Origin: Acidimicrobiales bacterium
GTDB lineage: Bacteria; Actinomycetota; Actinomycetes; Mycobacteriales; QHCE01
Direction: 5' to 3'
DNA length: 56,612 bases
Assembly (NCBI GenBank): GCA_003243955.1
Contig: QHCE01000007.1
Location: 1 to 56,612, forward strand
This document shows, one piece after another, positions 36,095 to 45,527 of this stretch (its first letter is position 1; every line of letters starts with the position of its first letter). The notes below the pieces were generated by a model that made no database searches, was not told where the DNA came from, and saw only the letters and a list, made by a program, of their open reading frames with translations. Made by a program: the position numbers and the translations under genes.

Positions 36095-38689
36095 ATGCTT
36101 GCCTCGCCTTTCTCATCTTCCCTGTCTGTCGCGTTGCTTCCCGACGGGCCCCTCGGCATGCCTGCGCGGCCGGCCTTGGGCAGTAGTCAAGCTACCGAAG
36201 CGGTGCTAAGTGGCCTAAACGAAGCCCAGCGCGCGGCGGTGACCCATGCTGGCGCGCCATTGCTGATCGTGGCGGGCGCCGGGTCGGGCAAAACTGCCGT
36301 GCTCACTCGCCGCATCGGTTACATCTTGGCTACCGGTCGGGCGCATCCGGGCGAGATAGTGGCAATCACGTTCACGAATAAAGCCGCGGCGCAGCTGCGC
36401 GAACGAGTGACGGCGCTAGTAGGCCGCCGTGCCCGTTTCATGTGGGTCTCGACGTTTCATTCCGCTTGTGTTCGCATGCTGCGGGAGCAGGCGAAAAACG
36501 TTGGGTTGCGCCCCGGTTTTTCTATCTACGATTCTGATGACGCGCAGCGCCTGATCACGCTGGTTACTCGAGAGCTGGAACTTGACCCCAAGCGTTATCA
36601 CGCACGATCGCTGGCGGCACAGATCAGTAATCTCAAGAATGAACTTATTGATCCCGAAACATGGTCGCAGCAGGCGCAGAGCCCGTGGCAGAAGATTATT
36701 GCTCAGGTATACCGCGAATATCAGCGGTACCTAAGCCAGGCAAACGCGCTCGATTTTGATGACCTAATCATGACCACAGTAAATATGCTGCAAGCATTTC
36801 CCGAAGTCGCACAATATTATCGCCGTCGATTTCGCCATGTGCTTGTCGACGAATATCAAGACACCAACCACGCGCAGTATGTGCTGGTTCGCGAGCTGGT
36901 GGGTGCGCGCGGCGCTGAAAAGGATATTCCACCTGCCGAGTTGTGCGTGGTGGGTGATGCCGACCAGTCTATTTATGCATTTCGTGGTGCGACCATCCGT
37001 AACATTTTAGAGTTCGAGAAAGACTATCCCGACGCTCGCACCATTTTGCTAGAACAGAATTACCGCTCTACGCAGAATATCCTCATCGCCGCGAACGCGG
37101 TTATCTCCCGTAATAGTGAGCGTAAACCTAAGAATCTGTGGTCGGAATCCGGCGCTGGGGAGCAGCTTGTTGGCTGGGTAGCAGACGATGAGCATCAAGA
37201 AGCGGCGCTTATCTCCGCTGAGATCAGTCGGCTCCGTGAGCAGGAGAACTGCCGGCCCGCGGATACTGCGATCTTTTACCGCACAAATGCGCAATCCCGG
37301 GTTTTGGAAGAGGCATTCATCCGAGCGGGACTGCCGTACAAGGTCGTGGGTGGCGTGCGGTTCTATGAACGCAAAGAGGTCAGAGACTTACTGGCTTACC
37401 TTAGGGTATTGGCTAATCCTGACGACGAGGTGAGTTTGCGTCGGATTGTAAATACCCCACGGCGTGGAGTGGGAGACCGTGCGCAAGCATGTGTTACCGC
37501 TCTAGCCGAGTCGCAACGCTGCTCTTTTGGAGCAGCTTTAGGGCAAGCCGCGCAAGCGCCGGGTATTAGCAGCCGAGCCGTGGCCGCCATCGAACAGCTC
37601 ACCACCTTGCTGGACCAGCTGCGCTTGCGAGCGGTCACTCAACCGCCGAGCGTATTACTGGAAGACATTCTGGCGAGTACCGGATATTTGACCGAATGGG
37701 AGAAAAGCGCGGAGCCGCAAGACCAGGGCCGGGTAGAAAACGTGCAGGAGCTCGTGAGCGTGGCACGAGAGTTCGAAGACCGCGCCGAGCTCGCGGCGCT
37801 GGGAGAACTGAGCGGCGCTGAACCTGGGGGCACCGAAGTTGGCGGTACCGAAGTTGGCGGTACCGAAGTTGGGGACGCCGAACCTGGGAGTGCTGAACTT
37901 AGCGGCACTGAGCTCGAGGCTGCCACCGACAGCGCTGTCGAGGCCGATTCTGGCACGTCAAGTCAGCTGCTGGCATTTTTGGAGCGCGTCGCGCTGGTGG
38001 CAGATGCCGACGCTGTTCCCACCGCACCGGCCACGGCGGCCGAAGGTGCTCAGATTCCCGACGATCCGGGAGTGGTGACGTTGATGACGTTGCACACCGC
38101 GAAAGGCTTGGAGTTTGATGTGGTATTTCTGACCGGGATGGAGCACGGAATTTTCCCGCACGAACGATCGTTGGGGGAGCCGAGTGATCTGGAAGAAGAA
38201 CGCCGGCTGGCCTATGTCGGTATTACCCGTGCTCGGCAGCGGCTGTACGTATCCCGGGCAGTGACCCGTAGCGCGTGGGGGCAACCGCAGTACTCCCCAG
38301 CTTCCTGTTTTTTGCAAGAAATCCCCGATACTGTGCTCCGGTGGGAGCGGGAAGTATTTAGTGATCCGCGTGACCTGCTCAGCCGAGGTAGTTCCGACTA
38401 TCGCGATGTCGGGTTGCGTGCTGGGCCAACAACCCAGTACACCGCTCCGAACCGTCCGTTGGGAACGCGCCCCCGTAGCCCTGTGTCTCGTTCTCGCGCA
38501 CCACAGCCGGGCCGAAGCCGGGCAGTGCCTATTCTGGCCCTGGGCGACCGGGTCAACCACGACGCCCACGGCATGGGCACCGTTGCTGAGCTCCGCGGCG
38601 AGGCCGAGAAGGCTCAGGCCGGAGTGGACTTCGGAGACGGCATCGTGCGTTGGTTCGTGCTGCGCTTCGCGCCGCTGGAGAAGCTGTAG
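36095..38689 (+). CDS. pcrA: ATP-dependent DNA helicase PcrA/UvrD with tandem-repeat linker
   Basis: An 864-residue superfamily 1A helicase for repair and replication restart. Motifs: LNEAQRAAVTHAGAPLLIVA and AGAGSGKTAVLTRR (Q and I, near residues 40-75), FTNKAA, VDEYQDTNHAQY (II), VGDADQSIYAFRGA (III), LEQNYRST (IV), LMTLHTAKGLEFDVVFLTGM (V) and EERRLAYVGITRARQRL (VI). The C-terminal ALGDRVNHDAHGMGTVAEL module is typical of actinobacterial PcrA. Residues 573-608 are an added linker of Gly-Gly-Thr-Glu-Val-like repeats made by the 15-base minisatellite, inside a variable part of the 2B region. The first 30 residues are not conserved. Confidence 0.95.
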   Translation: MLASPFSSSLSVALLPDGPLGMPARPALGSSQATEAVLSGLNEAQRAAVTHAGAPLLIVAGAGSGKTAVLTRRIGYILATGRAHPGEIVAITFTNKAAAQLRERVTALVGRRARFMWVSTFHSACVRMLREQAKNVGLRPGFSIYDSDDAQRLITLVTRELELDPKRYHARSLAAQISNLKNELIDPETWSQQAQSPWQKIIAQVYREYQRYLSQANALDFDDLIMTTVNMLQAFPEVAQYYRRRFRHVLVDEYQDTNHAQYVLVRELVGARGAEKDIPPAELCVVGDADQSIYAFRGATIRNILEFEKDYPDARTILLEQNYRSTQNILIAANAVISRNSERKPKNLWSESGAGEQLVGWVADDEHQEAALISAEISRLREQENCRPADTAIFYRTNAQSRVLEEAFIRAGLPYKVVGGVRFYERKEVRDLLAYLRVLANPDDEVSLRRIVNTPRRGVGDRAQACVTALAESQRCSFGAALGQAAQAPGISSRAVAAIEQLTTLLDQLRLRAVTQPPSVLLEDILASTGYLTEWEKSAEPQDQGRVENVQELVSVAREFEDRAELAALGELSGAEPGGTEVGGTEVGGTEVGDAEPGSAELSGTELEAATDSAVEADSGTSSQLLAFLERVALVADADAVPTAPATAAEGAQIPDDPGVVTLMTLHTAKGLEFDVVFLTGMEHGIFPHERSLGEPSDLEEERRLAYVGITRARQRLYVSRAVTRSAWGQPQYSPASCFLQEIPDTVLRWEREVFSDPRDLLSRGSSDYRDVGLRAGPTTQYTAPNRPLGTRPRSPVSRSRAPQPGRSRAVPILALGDRVNHDAHGMGTVAELRGEAEKAQAGVDFGDGIVRWFVLRFAPLEKL
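37811..37917 (+). repeat. 15-bp tandem repeat array inside pcrA
   Basis: About seven units around GGTACCGAAGTTGGC, two of them adjacent and identical and the outer ones degenerate. They are read as Gly-Gly-Thr-Glu-Val. The unit differs by one base from a unit in nuoB and shares its core with nuoG. Confidence 0.88.
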
Positions 38690-38747
38690 CGCGACTTGGC
38701 GTGAGGTCATCATCAACGCGACTGTGATGTCACCCCGATGTTGGAAG

Positions 38748-38804
38748 GGCGCTGACCGGGAAGCCTTTAGGAACCGGGAGATTTACACATTCCCGGTCAG
38801 CGCC
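38748..38804 (+). terminator. inverted repeat after pcrA with two possible hairpins
   Basis: GGCGCTGACCGGGAA (38748-38762) and TTCCCGGTCAGCGCC (38790-38804) form a perfect 15-bp stem. The inner ACCGGGA (38773-38779) can instead pair with TCCCGGT (38791-38797) and so compete for the right arm. No T-run follows. It lies between pcrA and the M23 gene, which face each other, and may stop transcription from either side. Confidence 0.6.
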
Positions 38805-38956
38805 AAACCCACCGACGCCGGTTAAGCGTCACAGCGCCGGTGGGGACTACAGAACATTAGATCCTCATCCACCTATGAAGTAATACCAATTACGCAAAGT
38901 ATGCGTTCAACTTTTCACCACTCAAGCCGATGTTGACGTGGTGCTCGCGGTTTGTC

Positions 38957-39667
38957 CTAGATTGCTACTCCGTGCTCATGCAGCCACGGCATCGGATCTT
39001 GGTGGACGCCATTGATCCTTACCTCAAAGTGACAGTGTGGGCCGGTGGATTGCCCAGTGTTGCCGCGCAATGAAATCACGTCTCCGGCCTGCACTTCATC
39101 CCCTTCGTGAGCGATAAGCACAGAATTATGACCGTAGTAGGTAACTACGCCGCCTTCATGTTGAATTATGACCAGGTAGCCGTAGCCCCTCTGAACTCCG
39201 GAGAAAATGACCTTGCCGGCCGCCGCCGCGTGAATGGGGCTTCCTATGGGGCCCGCAATATCGAGGCCGTAGTGAAATTCTGTACCACCAAAGCGCAAGC
39301 CGTATGTAGAGCTGATGTAACCGTCCACTGGTCGCACCCAATCCGGCAGTCTTTCGGGTGCTGGTGCGGCGATACGCAGCTGCACACCGCCGTCATTAAG
39401 CAGAGCTGTGCGCTCTTGGGCTACAGAGGAGTTCGCGCTAGCGCCCGATGTGGCTTTCGCCGAAGAGGCATTTGCTTGGCTTCCGGTGAGGGAGCTTCCC
39501 GCAAGTGTGGCACTGGCGCTATCCGGTGAAGGCAGCACCGAGCCGGCACCAAAAGCAACAACGCCGGCGCCCAGCAGCGCGGTGCTGATGGCTACGGTGT
39601 ATCGGGTTCTAGGGTCCACTAAGGCACGGTGGTGCCCCCGGTATTTCCGAGGCTTTGCGTGATGCAC
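38957..39667 (-). CDS. secreted M23 (LytM) family peptidase
   Basis: A 236-residue cell-wall peptidase. After a basic N-terminus there is one hydrophobic segment (residues 27-48), then a low-complexity Ala/Ser/Thr linker, then the M23 domain with zinc ligands in FHYGLDIAGP (H-x-x-x-D, near residue 132) and HCHFEV (H-x-H, near residue 211). It starts with GTG 39667 with AAGGAA seven bases upstream. It should be exported, anchored or released, and cleave peptidoglycan cross-bridges, or activate other hydrolases. Both metal motifs are intact. Confidence 0.9.
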   Translation of the reverse strand: MHHAKPRKYRGHHRALVDPRTRYTVAISTALLGAGVVAFGAGSVLPSPDSASATLAGSSLTGSQANASSAKATSGASANSSVAQERTALLNDGGVQLRIAAPAPERLPDWVRPVDGYISSTYGLRFGGTEFHYGLDIAGPIGSPIHAAAAGKVIFSGVQRGYGYLVIIQHEGGVVTYYGHNSVLIAHEGDEVQAGDVISLRGNTGQSTGPHCHFEVRINGVHQDPMPWLHEHGVAI

Positions 39668-39674
39668 TCAGTTT

Positions 39675-39914
39675 CCTTGGTCCGGGAAATAGGACGTTCC
39701 GCGCAGTAACTAGTTCAACTGCGATTTCGACCCAGCTAAAGGTACAGGTTCGAAGCGGCAGTGAAAGCTACGCGGGCGGTTGAAGCCAGGCGTTTAGTTC
39801 ACCGGCGCCAATCCACCTCGAGGTACGCTACTGGCAGTTGGCCATACGAGCAAGCCCGGGTTGCTTTGCGCCCTCCATTTATGGTTCGACTCCCATGCCT
39901 GGAGCGCTTAATTG
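39675..39914 (-). promoter_or_regulatory. leader region of the M23 gene, possibly structured
   Basis: The 240 bases between the B12-binding gene and the M23 peptidase contain several short complementary stretches on the minus strand (for example ATGG/CCAT around TCGA, and GGCG/CGCC). Cell-wall hydrolase genes of actinobacteria often have a c-di-AMP (ydaO) riboswitch here, but I cannot match its consensus firmly. I report only that the leader is long and could fold. Confidence 0.2.
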
Positions 39915-40331
39915 TCACCGAGCCTCTGGCGCCACGGTGTGCCGTACCCATTCGATGATGTCGTGGGTGTTTGCGCCTGGAGTGAAAATCCGGGCAACGC
40001 CCAGCTCGGCTAGTTCGGCAGCATCGGCGTCGGAAATGATTCCGCCGCCAAAAACCACCACGTCCTGCGCTCCCTGCTCAGCTAGCAGCTGGATGACGCG
40101 GGAAAATAGCGTCATATGGGCACCGGAAAGCACAGACAGACCCACGCAGTCGGCGTCTTCTTGGATGACCGCTTCCACGATCTGCTCTGGCGTTTGGTGC
40201 AGGCCCGTGTAAATGACTTCCATTCCGGCGTCTCGTAACGCGCGGGCCACGACTTTAGCGCCGCGGTCGTGGCCGTCCAGACCAGGCTTAGCGATGACCA
40301 CGCGAATTCGGGATTGATTGTTCGGCTGCAC
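39915..40331 (-). CDS. stand-alone cobalamin-binding domain protein (methylmalonyl-CoA mutase small-domain type)
   Basis: A 138-residue protein consisting only of a B12-binding fold. The motif DGHDRG (near residue 25), with its cobalt-ligand His, is followed by GLSVLSGAH and [16 protein letters not shown], as in the C-terminal domain of methylmalonyl-CoA mutase. GTG 40331 is chosen because AAGGAG lies seven bases before it; the GTG at 40352 would add seven residues and lacks a site. It may work with a separate mutase catalytic chain encoded elsewhere, but that is inference. It is divergent from sucC. Confidence 0.85.
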   Translation of the reverse strand: MQPNNQSRIRVVIAKPGLDGHDRGAKVVARALRDAGMEVIYTGLHQTPEQIVEAVIQEDADCVGLSVLSGAHMTLFSRVIQLLAEQGAQDVVVFGGGIISDADAAELAELGVARIFTPGANTHDIIEWVRHTVAPEAR

Positions 40332-40591
40332 TAGGAGACTCCTTGCTGACACTGGTGACGCTACTGCGACAAAGACAGCGAATCGTTACGCCACGCTGAA
40401 ATGTCCTGTCCCTATGCACTTGTCGTGCGGAGGGCCAGCTGAAGTCAAAGTTGCTGGAGAGTGTGACTGAGGCCACCGCGGCCTAGGCGGCGCGGCGGCG
40501 TGTAGGCACTCCTACTAGCCTGGCACTGGCGCGTAATTGGCTCATGTACCGCGCGTAGGCCCCCCGTAGGTTAAGGATGGATCGCCGAAAC

Positions 40592-41776
40592 ATGGACCTC
40601 TTCGAGTACCAGGCGAAGGAGCTTTTCGCCGCGCATGGTGTACCGGTACTACCTGGCGTCGTGGTTACGACACCGGAGCAAGCTCGAGACGCCGCTGCTG
40701 AGCTCGGCGGAGCCGTCGTGGTGAAGGCCCAAGTGAAGGCCGGTGGACGCGGCAAGGCCGGCGGGGTGAAGCTGGCTCAGAACGCCGATGAGGCTTACCA
40801 GAAAGCCCAGGCCATTCTAGGCATGGATATTAAGGGTCACACCGTGCATCGCGTGCTGGTGACTCAAGCCAGCGACATCGAGTCCGAGTACTACTTCTCC
40901 TTCCTGCTGGATCGCACCAACCGCACCTTTCTGGCGATGGCCTCAGCCGAAGGTGGGGTGGAGATCGAGCAGGTCGCGGTCGAGAACCCCGACGCGTTGG
41001 CCAAGGTGCCCGTCAATCCTATCGACGGAGTCGATCTCGAATTAGCAAAAGACATCCTCACCCAAGGTAAGTTCCCGCTCGAAGTGATCGAGCCGGCAGC
41101 GCATGCGGTGGTGAAACTCTGGGCGGCGTTTCTAGCCGAAGACGCCACCTTGATGGAGATCAACCCACTGGTGAAGACTCCGGCCGGTGACATTGTGGCG
41201 CTGGATGGAAAAGTGACGCTGGACGCTAATGCCGCCTTCCGACATCCAGACCACGAACGGTTCGCTGATTCTGATGCGGTGGATCCGCTGGAGCGAGCGG
41301 CAAAAGAAAAGAACCTCAACTATGTCAAGCTTGACGGTGAGGTCGGCATCATTGGTAATGGTGCTGGCTTGGTGATGAGCACGCTCGATGTGGTCGCCTA
41401 CGCGGGTGAATCCTTCGGTGGCGTGAAGCCGGCAAACTTCCTCGACATTGGCGGCGGTGCGAACGCTACAGTGATGGCCAACGGTTTGGAGGTCATTCTC
41501 TCTGATGCCAGCGTGCGCAGCGTATTTGTGAACGTCTTCGGCGGCATTACCGCGTGCGACCAAGTAGCACACGGCATCTTGCAAGCGTTGCAGCTGATGG
41601 AGCAGCGCGGTGAAACGGTAACCAAGCCGCTGGTAGTCCGGTTGGACGGTAACAATGTAGAGGTTGGCCGCAAAATTCTGGACGCGGCGAGGCATCCGCT
41701 GGTGGAACAAGTAGCAACCATGGACGGGGCGGCGCAGCGAGCCGCCGAACTCGCCGCGACTGGAGGTCGTGCGTAA
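40592..41776 (+). CDS. sucC: succinyl-CoA ligase (ADP-forming) beta subunit
   Basis: The 394-residue beta subunit, which makes succinate and a nucleoside triphosphate from succinyl-CoA in the TCA cycle. [22 protein letters not shown] at the start fits the family, so ATG 40592 is chosen over the upstream ATG at 40577. The ATP-grasp core contains [37 protein letters not shown] and NIFGGIT-like [12 protein letters not shown]. It is followed by sucD two bases later. Confidence 0.95.
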   Translation: MDLFEYQAKELFAAHGVPVLPGVVVTTPEQARDAAAELGGAVVVKAQVKAGGRGKAGGVKLAQNADEAYQKAQAILGMDIKGHTVHRVLVTQASDIESEYYFSFLLDRTNRTFLAMASAEGGVEIEQVAVENPDALAKVPVNPIDGVDLELAKDILTQGKFPLEVIEPAAHAVVKLWAAFLAEDATLMEINPLVKTPAGDIVALDGKVTLDANAAFRHPDHERFADSDAVDPLERAAKEKNLNYVKLDGEVGIIGNGAGLVMSTLDVVAYAGESFGGVKPANFLDIGGGANATVMANGLEVILSDASVRSVFVNVFGGITACDQVAHGILQALQLMEQRGETVTKPLVVRLDGNNVEVGRKILDAARHPLVEQVATMDGAAQRAAELAATGGRA

Positions 41777-41778
41777 CC

Positions 41779-42681
41779 ATGTCGATTTTTCTTAACGAAA
41801 AAAGCCGGGTCATCGTTTCGGGAATGACCGGCTCTGAAGGCAGCAAACATACCCGACGCATGCTCGGTGCCGGAACGCAGATCGTAGGTGGGGTAACCCC
41901 GGGCAAAGGCGGCCAGTCGGTCGATTTCAGCGATGTCGGTGCCTCCGCGATCCCAGTCTTCGACTCGGTGGCTCAAGCCATGGCCGAGACCGGAGCTGAC
42001 GTCACCGTGGTCTTTGTGCCACCCAAGTTCGCCAAAGCAGCTGTCCTGGAGGCGATTGACGCCGGTATCGGGCTATGCGTCGTGATCACTGAGGGCATCC
42101 CCGTGCACGACACCATTGCATTTTGGACTCATGCACAGCAAGGACTAAGGGCCGGTCAGACGCGCATCATTGGCCCCAACTGCCCTGGCCTGATCACGCC
42201 CGGTGCTAGCAACGCAGGCATCATTCCACCAGACATTGCTAGCTCCGGCCCGATTGGCCTGGTAAGCAAGTCCGGCACGCTGACCTACCAGATGATGTAT
42301 GAGCTGGGTGATCTCGGATTTTCCAGTTGCGTGGGTATCGGCGGCGACCCGGTCATTGGCACCACCCATATCGATTGTCTCGCGGCGTTTGAGGCCGATC
42401 CCGACACCGCCGCAATGGTCATGATCGGTGAGATCGGGGGTGACGCAGAGGAGCGCGCGGCTGCCTACATCGCCGAGCATGTGGCAAAACCCGTGGTTGC
42501 CTACGTTGCCGGATTTACTGCTCCCGAGGGCAAGACCATGGGCCACGCTGGCGCGATCATCTCTGGTTCGGCCGGTACCGCCCAGGCCAAGAAAGAGGCC
42601 TTGGAGGCCGTCGGGGTGAAGGTGGGTAAAACGCCCAGTGAGACCGCGCGCCTCATGCGGGAGATCGTGGAGTCGCTCTAA
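41779..42681 (+). CDS. sucD: succinyl-CoA ligase alpha subunit
   Basis: The 300-residue alpha subunit. It binds CoA through an N-terminal Rossmann domain ([19 protein letters not shown] near residue 11) and carries the phosphorylated histidine in [19 protein letters not shown] near residue 250. [11 protein letters not shown] and SKSGTLTYQ are also typical. The gene is coupled to sucC and followed nine bases later by the DUF6350 gene. Confidence 0.96.
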   Translation: MSIFLNEKSRVIVSGMTGSEGSKHTRRMLGAGTQIVGGVTPGKGGQSVDFSDVGASAIPVFDSVAQAMAETGADVTVVFVPPKFAKAAVLEAIDAGIGLCVVITEGIPVHDTIAFWTHAQQGLRAGQTRIIGPNCPGLITPGASNAGIIPPDIASSGPIGLVSKSGTLTYQMMYELGDLGFSSCVGIGGDPVIGTTHIDCLAAFEADPDTAAMVMIGEIGGDAEERAAAYIAEHVAKPVVAYVAGFTAPEGKTMGHAGAIISGSAGTAQAKKEALEAVGVKVGKTPSETARLMREIVESL

Positions 42682-42690
42682 CGTTGGCGT

Positions 42691-43926
42691 GTGCCTCCCG
42701 ACATTCTGCGCGCTACCGCTGACGGCGAACCCGAGGCTGCGGCGTCGCTTCCGGTAGCCGCGCTGATAGCTACCGGCTGGGCCGTGTTGGCCGTGTTAGC
42801 TCCGCTGCTGAGCCTGTCTTTGCTGGCGTGGGTGGCCGATAGCAGATCTACCGCGCCAGCACCGGATGCGGTGCGGCTGGCATTGGACTTCTGGTTGGCC
42901 GCGCATGGTGTTCCGCTGCTGCTGGAGCAGGGTTCATTTCGGTTCCTTCCGCTACTTGTGACAGCCTTCATGTGCTGGCAGCTGGGCCGAGCGGGCGCTA
43001 CTACCGCCCGGGCTGTCCAGGCCAACGGTGTGGCGGCTTTTGTGCGGGTAGGAACAGCGATCGGGGTCTGGTACGCCGCGGCCGGAGCGGCCGCGGCGGT
43101 GTGGGGACAGCTTCCTAGCGTCCACGCGACGCCATGGGTTGCAACTGCGGTATTCGCAGCGGTGGCTTTAGTGTGCGGCGTGGTCGGCGCTGTCCTGGGC
43201 ACGGCTTCGGGACGGGAGCTGCTCGGTCGTGTACCCGCGCTGATTGCTGACGTTTTCCGGGCGAGTGCGAGCGTGGTCATTCTGATCGCCGCCGCGGCTG
43301 CGTTGCTGACGGTGATCATGCTGGCGGTCTCCGCGCGCGGCGTCATCGACACGCTGAGCGGTTACTCGCTGGGTGTGATCGGCGGCATGGGAATGTTGCT
43401 GCTGTGCTTGATCTACCTGCCGACCATGATGCTGTGGACGGCGGCTTATGTGGTGGGTCCAGGCTTTGCCGTGGGTGCGGGAACGTTGGTGAGCATCCAT
43501 CGGGTGGAGTTTTCTTCGCTTCCGGCGTTTCCGCTGCTTGCTGCTGTACCAACCACGCCAGGGAGCGTGACGGTGCAACTGCTGATGGCAATACCGGCGA
43601 TTGCGGGCGTGTTCGGCGGGGCGCAGCTATCCCGTAAGCAGCGCCAAAGCTCAGCAAGAGCGCTGCTGCTAGGTGCCGCGTTGGTCGGGGTGTTGTCGGG
43701 GATGGTACTAGGAGGGGTTGCTTTCCTGGCTAGCGGCTCGTTAGGGGATGGCCGGCTCGCCGATTTTGGGCCGCTCGCGTGGCAGGTTGCGGTAGTCACT
43801 GCCGCAAGCATTGCGGCGGGTAGCGTGCTGGGCGCTGTCATCCACCGCTGGCTGGTACCACGGGTGCTGCGGCTGTTCCCTGGACCGATTGACAGTAAAG
43901 CCGCTGAGCCCGTGCATTTTCCCTGA
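42691..43926 (+). CDS. DUF6350 multi-pass membrane protein
   Basis: A 411-residue, very hydrophobic protein of about ten membrane segments, Ala/Val/Leu/Gly-rich, in the place after sucCD and before purN where actinobacteria keep the DUF6350 family. Function is not established. The start is GTG 42691, only nine bases after sucD, so it is probably co-transcribed with it. Its stop lies inside the left arm of a large inverted repeat. Confidence 0.8.
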   Translation: MPPDILRATADGEPEAAASLPVAALIATGWAVLAVLAPLLSLSLLAWVADSRSTAPAPDAVRLALDFWLAAHGVPLLLEQGSFRFLPLLVTAFMCWQLGRAGATTARAVQANGVAAFVRVGTAIGVWYAAAGAAAAVWGQLPSVHATPWVATAVFAAVALVCGVVGAVLGTASGRELLGRVPALIADVFRASASVVILIAAAAALLTVIMLAVSARGVIDTLSGYSLGVIGGMGMLLLCLIYLPTMMLWTAAYVVGPGFAVGAGTLVSIHRVEFSSLPAFPLLAAVPTTPGSVTVQLLMAIPAIAGVFGGAQLSRKQRQSSARALLLGAALVGVLSGMVLGGVAFLASGSLGDGRLADFGPLAWQVAVVTAASIAAGSVLGAVIHRWLVPRVLRLFPGPIDSKAAEPVHFP

Positions 43927-43973
43927 AAACGTCGTTATTCAGCTGCACTTTGCGACGTTTTCAGGGAAAATGC
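43914..43973. terminator. 21-bp inverted repeat between convergent genes
   Basis: The arms 43914-43934 (beginning GCATTTTCCC) and 43953-43973 (ending GGGAAAATGC) are perfectly complementary over 21 bases with an 18-base spacer. The left arm contains the DUF6350 stop. T-rich or A-rich ends on both sides fit a two-way terminator between DUF6350 and the flavodoxin gene, although the stem is longer than usual. Confidence 0.75.
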
Positions 43974-44004
43974 CACCCCGGTGCGGTTCGCATCCCGGTG
44001 CCGC

Positions 44005-44727
44005 TTACCGGTGCTCGGGGTTGTCGGAGCCGGCGGCTCGGGCGGCTTTCCACACCTCCGGCTGATTGCCCTGCGCGGGAAAGCCGCCGAGGCTTTTCAA
44101 GGCCGCGGCCAAATGCATCAGGTTCCAGGTCGCGAACTCGGTGTTGCGATTGGTGAAGTCATTCTCCGGCCCGCCCGACCCAGGGTCCAGATATGACGGT
44201 CCGGGCCCGGCTTCGCCGATCCACCCGGCGTCGGCCGCTGGCGGGATGCTGTAACCGATGTGTTGCAAGCTGTAGAGGATGTTCATGGCGCAATGCTTGA
44301 TGCCGTCCTCGTTGCCGGTGATCAGACACCCACCCACCCGGCCGTAGTAGGCGTACTGGCCGGCGTCGTTCAGCAGGCTCGAACACGAGTACAGCCGTTC
44401 GATGACTCGCTTCATCACCGAACTGTTGTCTCCCAGCCAGATCGGTCCGCAAAGCACCAGAATGTCGGCGTGAAGCACCCGCTGATACAGCTGCGGCCAT
44501 TCATCGGTGACGGCGCCGTGCTCGGTCATGTCTGGCCATACACCGGTGGTGATGTCGTGATCAACGGCGCGGAATGCGTCCACGGTAACGCCGTGGCGCT
44601 CCATGAGCTCCCGGCTGCGGTCGATCAGGCCCTGGGTGTGGCTGTGCTCGGGGGAGTGCTTAAGCGTGGCGTTAATGTACAGCGCACGCAGCTGGGAAAA
44701 TTGAGTACTGTTGGCCGAATCAGCCAT
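44005..44727 (-). CDS. flavodoxin-like NAD(P)H-dependent oxidoreductase
   Basis: A 240-residue flavoprotein-type protein. The N-terminal ALYINATLKHSPEHSHTQGL resembles the FMN-phosphate loop, and VLCGPIWLGDNSSVMKRVIERL near residue 91 and GCLITGNEDGIKHC near residue 132 are typical of the NADPH-dependent FMN reductase family. The electron partner is unknown. ATG 44727 has AAGGAG seven bases upstream. It is divergent from purN and converges on DUF6350. Confidence 0.8.
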   Translation of the reverse strand: MADSANSTQFSQLRALYINATLKHSPEHSHTQGLIDRSRELMERHGVTVDAFRAVDHDITTGVWPDMTEHGAVTDEWPQLYQRVLHADILVLCGPIWLGDNSSVMKRVIERLYSCSSLLNDAGQYAYYGRVGGCLITGNEDGIKHCAMNILYSLQHIGYSIPPAADAGWIGEAGPGPSYLDPGSGGPENDFTNRNTEFATWNLMHLAAALKSLGGFPAQGNQPEVWKAARAAGSDNPEHR

Positions 44728-44927
44728 GAAGCTTCTCCTTGCTGGGGGGCACCTTGGCTACATATAGGCTCAACGTATGACCCGTCGCGACAAGAGTGGC
44801 ACATCGGACCGGTTTTTGGCGACAACTAGGAACAAATTGTCAACTCCTACCGTGCCATATGTCGTTTACAAGCCTAGCCCAGTACCGTTACTAACATAGT
44901 GTCGCTGAGGTGAGGAGCTGCTGAGAC

Positions 44928-45527
44928 GTGCGTGTGGTGGTCTTGGTATCCGGCACTGGTTCGTTGCTTCAAGCGCTGCTGAACGCTAGTGTCGATCCTG
45001 ACTACGGCGTGCAGGTGGTAGCCGTTGGCGCCGACCGCGCTGGAATCGAGGCCTTGGCTCGAGCGGAGCGATCTGGGGTGCCGACGTTCATCGAACGGGT
45101 TGGTGACTACCCCAATCGGCAGCTGTGGGACGCGGCGCTCGCGGCCCGCGTGGCGCAATTCCAGCCGGATCTGGTGATCTCGGCCGGATTTTTGAAACTT
45201 GTCGGGCACGATTTTTTGGTCGCATTTGGCGACCGGTTTATCAATACCCACCCCTCACTGCTGCCGGCGTTTCCTGGCGCGCACCCCGTACGCGACGCGC
45301 TGGCCTACGGCAACACTGTTACGGGCGCTACGGTGTTCTTCGTCGACGCTGGCACTGACACCGGGCCCATCATCGAGCAGCGTGCCGTCTCGATTCAGCC
45401 ACAAGACACCGAAGCCAGTCTGCACGAGCGCATCAAACAGGTAGAACGAGAGATGTTGGTAGAAGTTGTTGGGCGGCTGGCGCGCCAGAGTTGGACCATT
45501 ACCGGAAGGAACGTCACGCTGCGATGA
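44928..45527 (+). CDS. purN: phosphoribosylglycinamide formyltransferase
   Basis: A 199-residue enzyme that moves a formyl group from 10-formyl-THF to GAR in purine synthesis. [16 protein letters not shown] (residues 5-20) binds the phosphate, [22 protein letters not shown] near residue 105 holds the catalytic Asn and His, and [12 protein letters not shown] the catalytic Asp. It starts with GTG 44928 after GGTGAGGAG. It ends in an ATGA overlap with purH. Confidence 0.93.
   Translation: MRVVVLVSGTGSLLQALLNASVDPDYGVQVVAVGADRAGIEALARAERSGVPTFIERVGDYPNRQLWDAALAARVAQFQPDLVISAGFLKLVGHDFLVAFGDRFINTHPSLLPAFPGAHPVRDALAYGNTVTGATVFFVDAGTDTGPIIEQRAVSIQPQDTEASLHERIKQVEREMLVEVVGRLARQSWTITGRNVTLR

Noticed and set aside
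16156-37917. Reading the 15-base arrays as CRISPR repeats
   Set aside because: The units are directly adjacent with no unique spacers and are translated in frame within known genes.
39880-39905. tRNA or tmRNA end (GGTTCGACTCC on the plus strand)
   Set aside because: The stretch looks like a T-arm, but the stem pairs only over four bases and no acceptor, D-arm or anticodon arm can be placed upstream.
39675-39914. Possible c-di-AMP (ydaO) riboswitch before the M23 peptidase
   Set aside because: Some words fit loosely, but the conserved core blocks could not be aligned by eye. It is kept only as a possibly structured leader.
44815-44845. Fourth member of the CGACAACTTG palindrome family before purN
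   Set aside because: Only GACAA/TTGTC pairs and the centre differs; the likeness is too weak.
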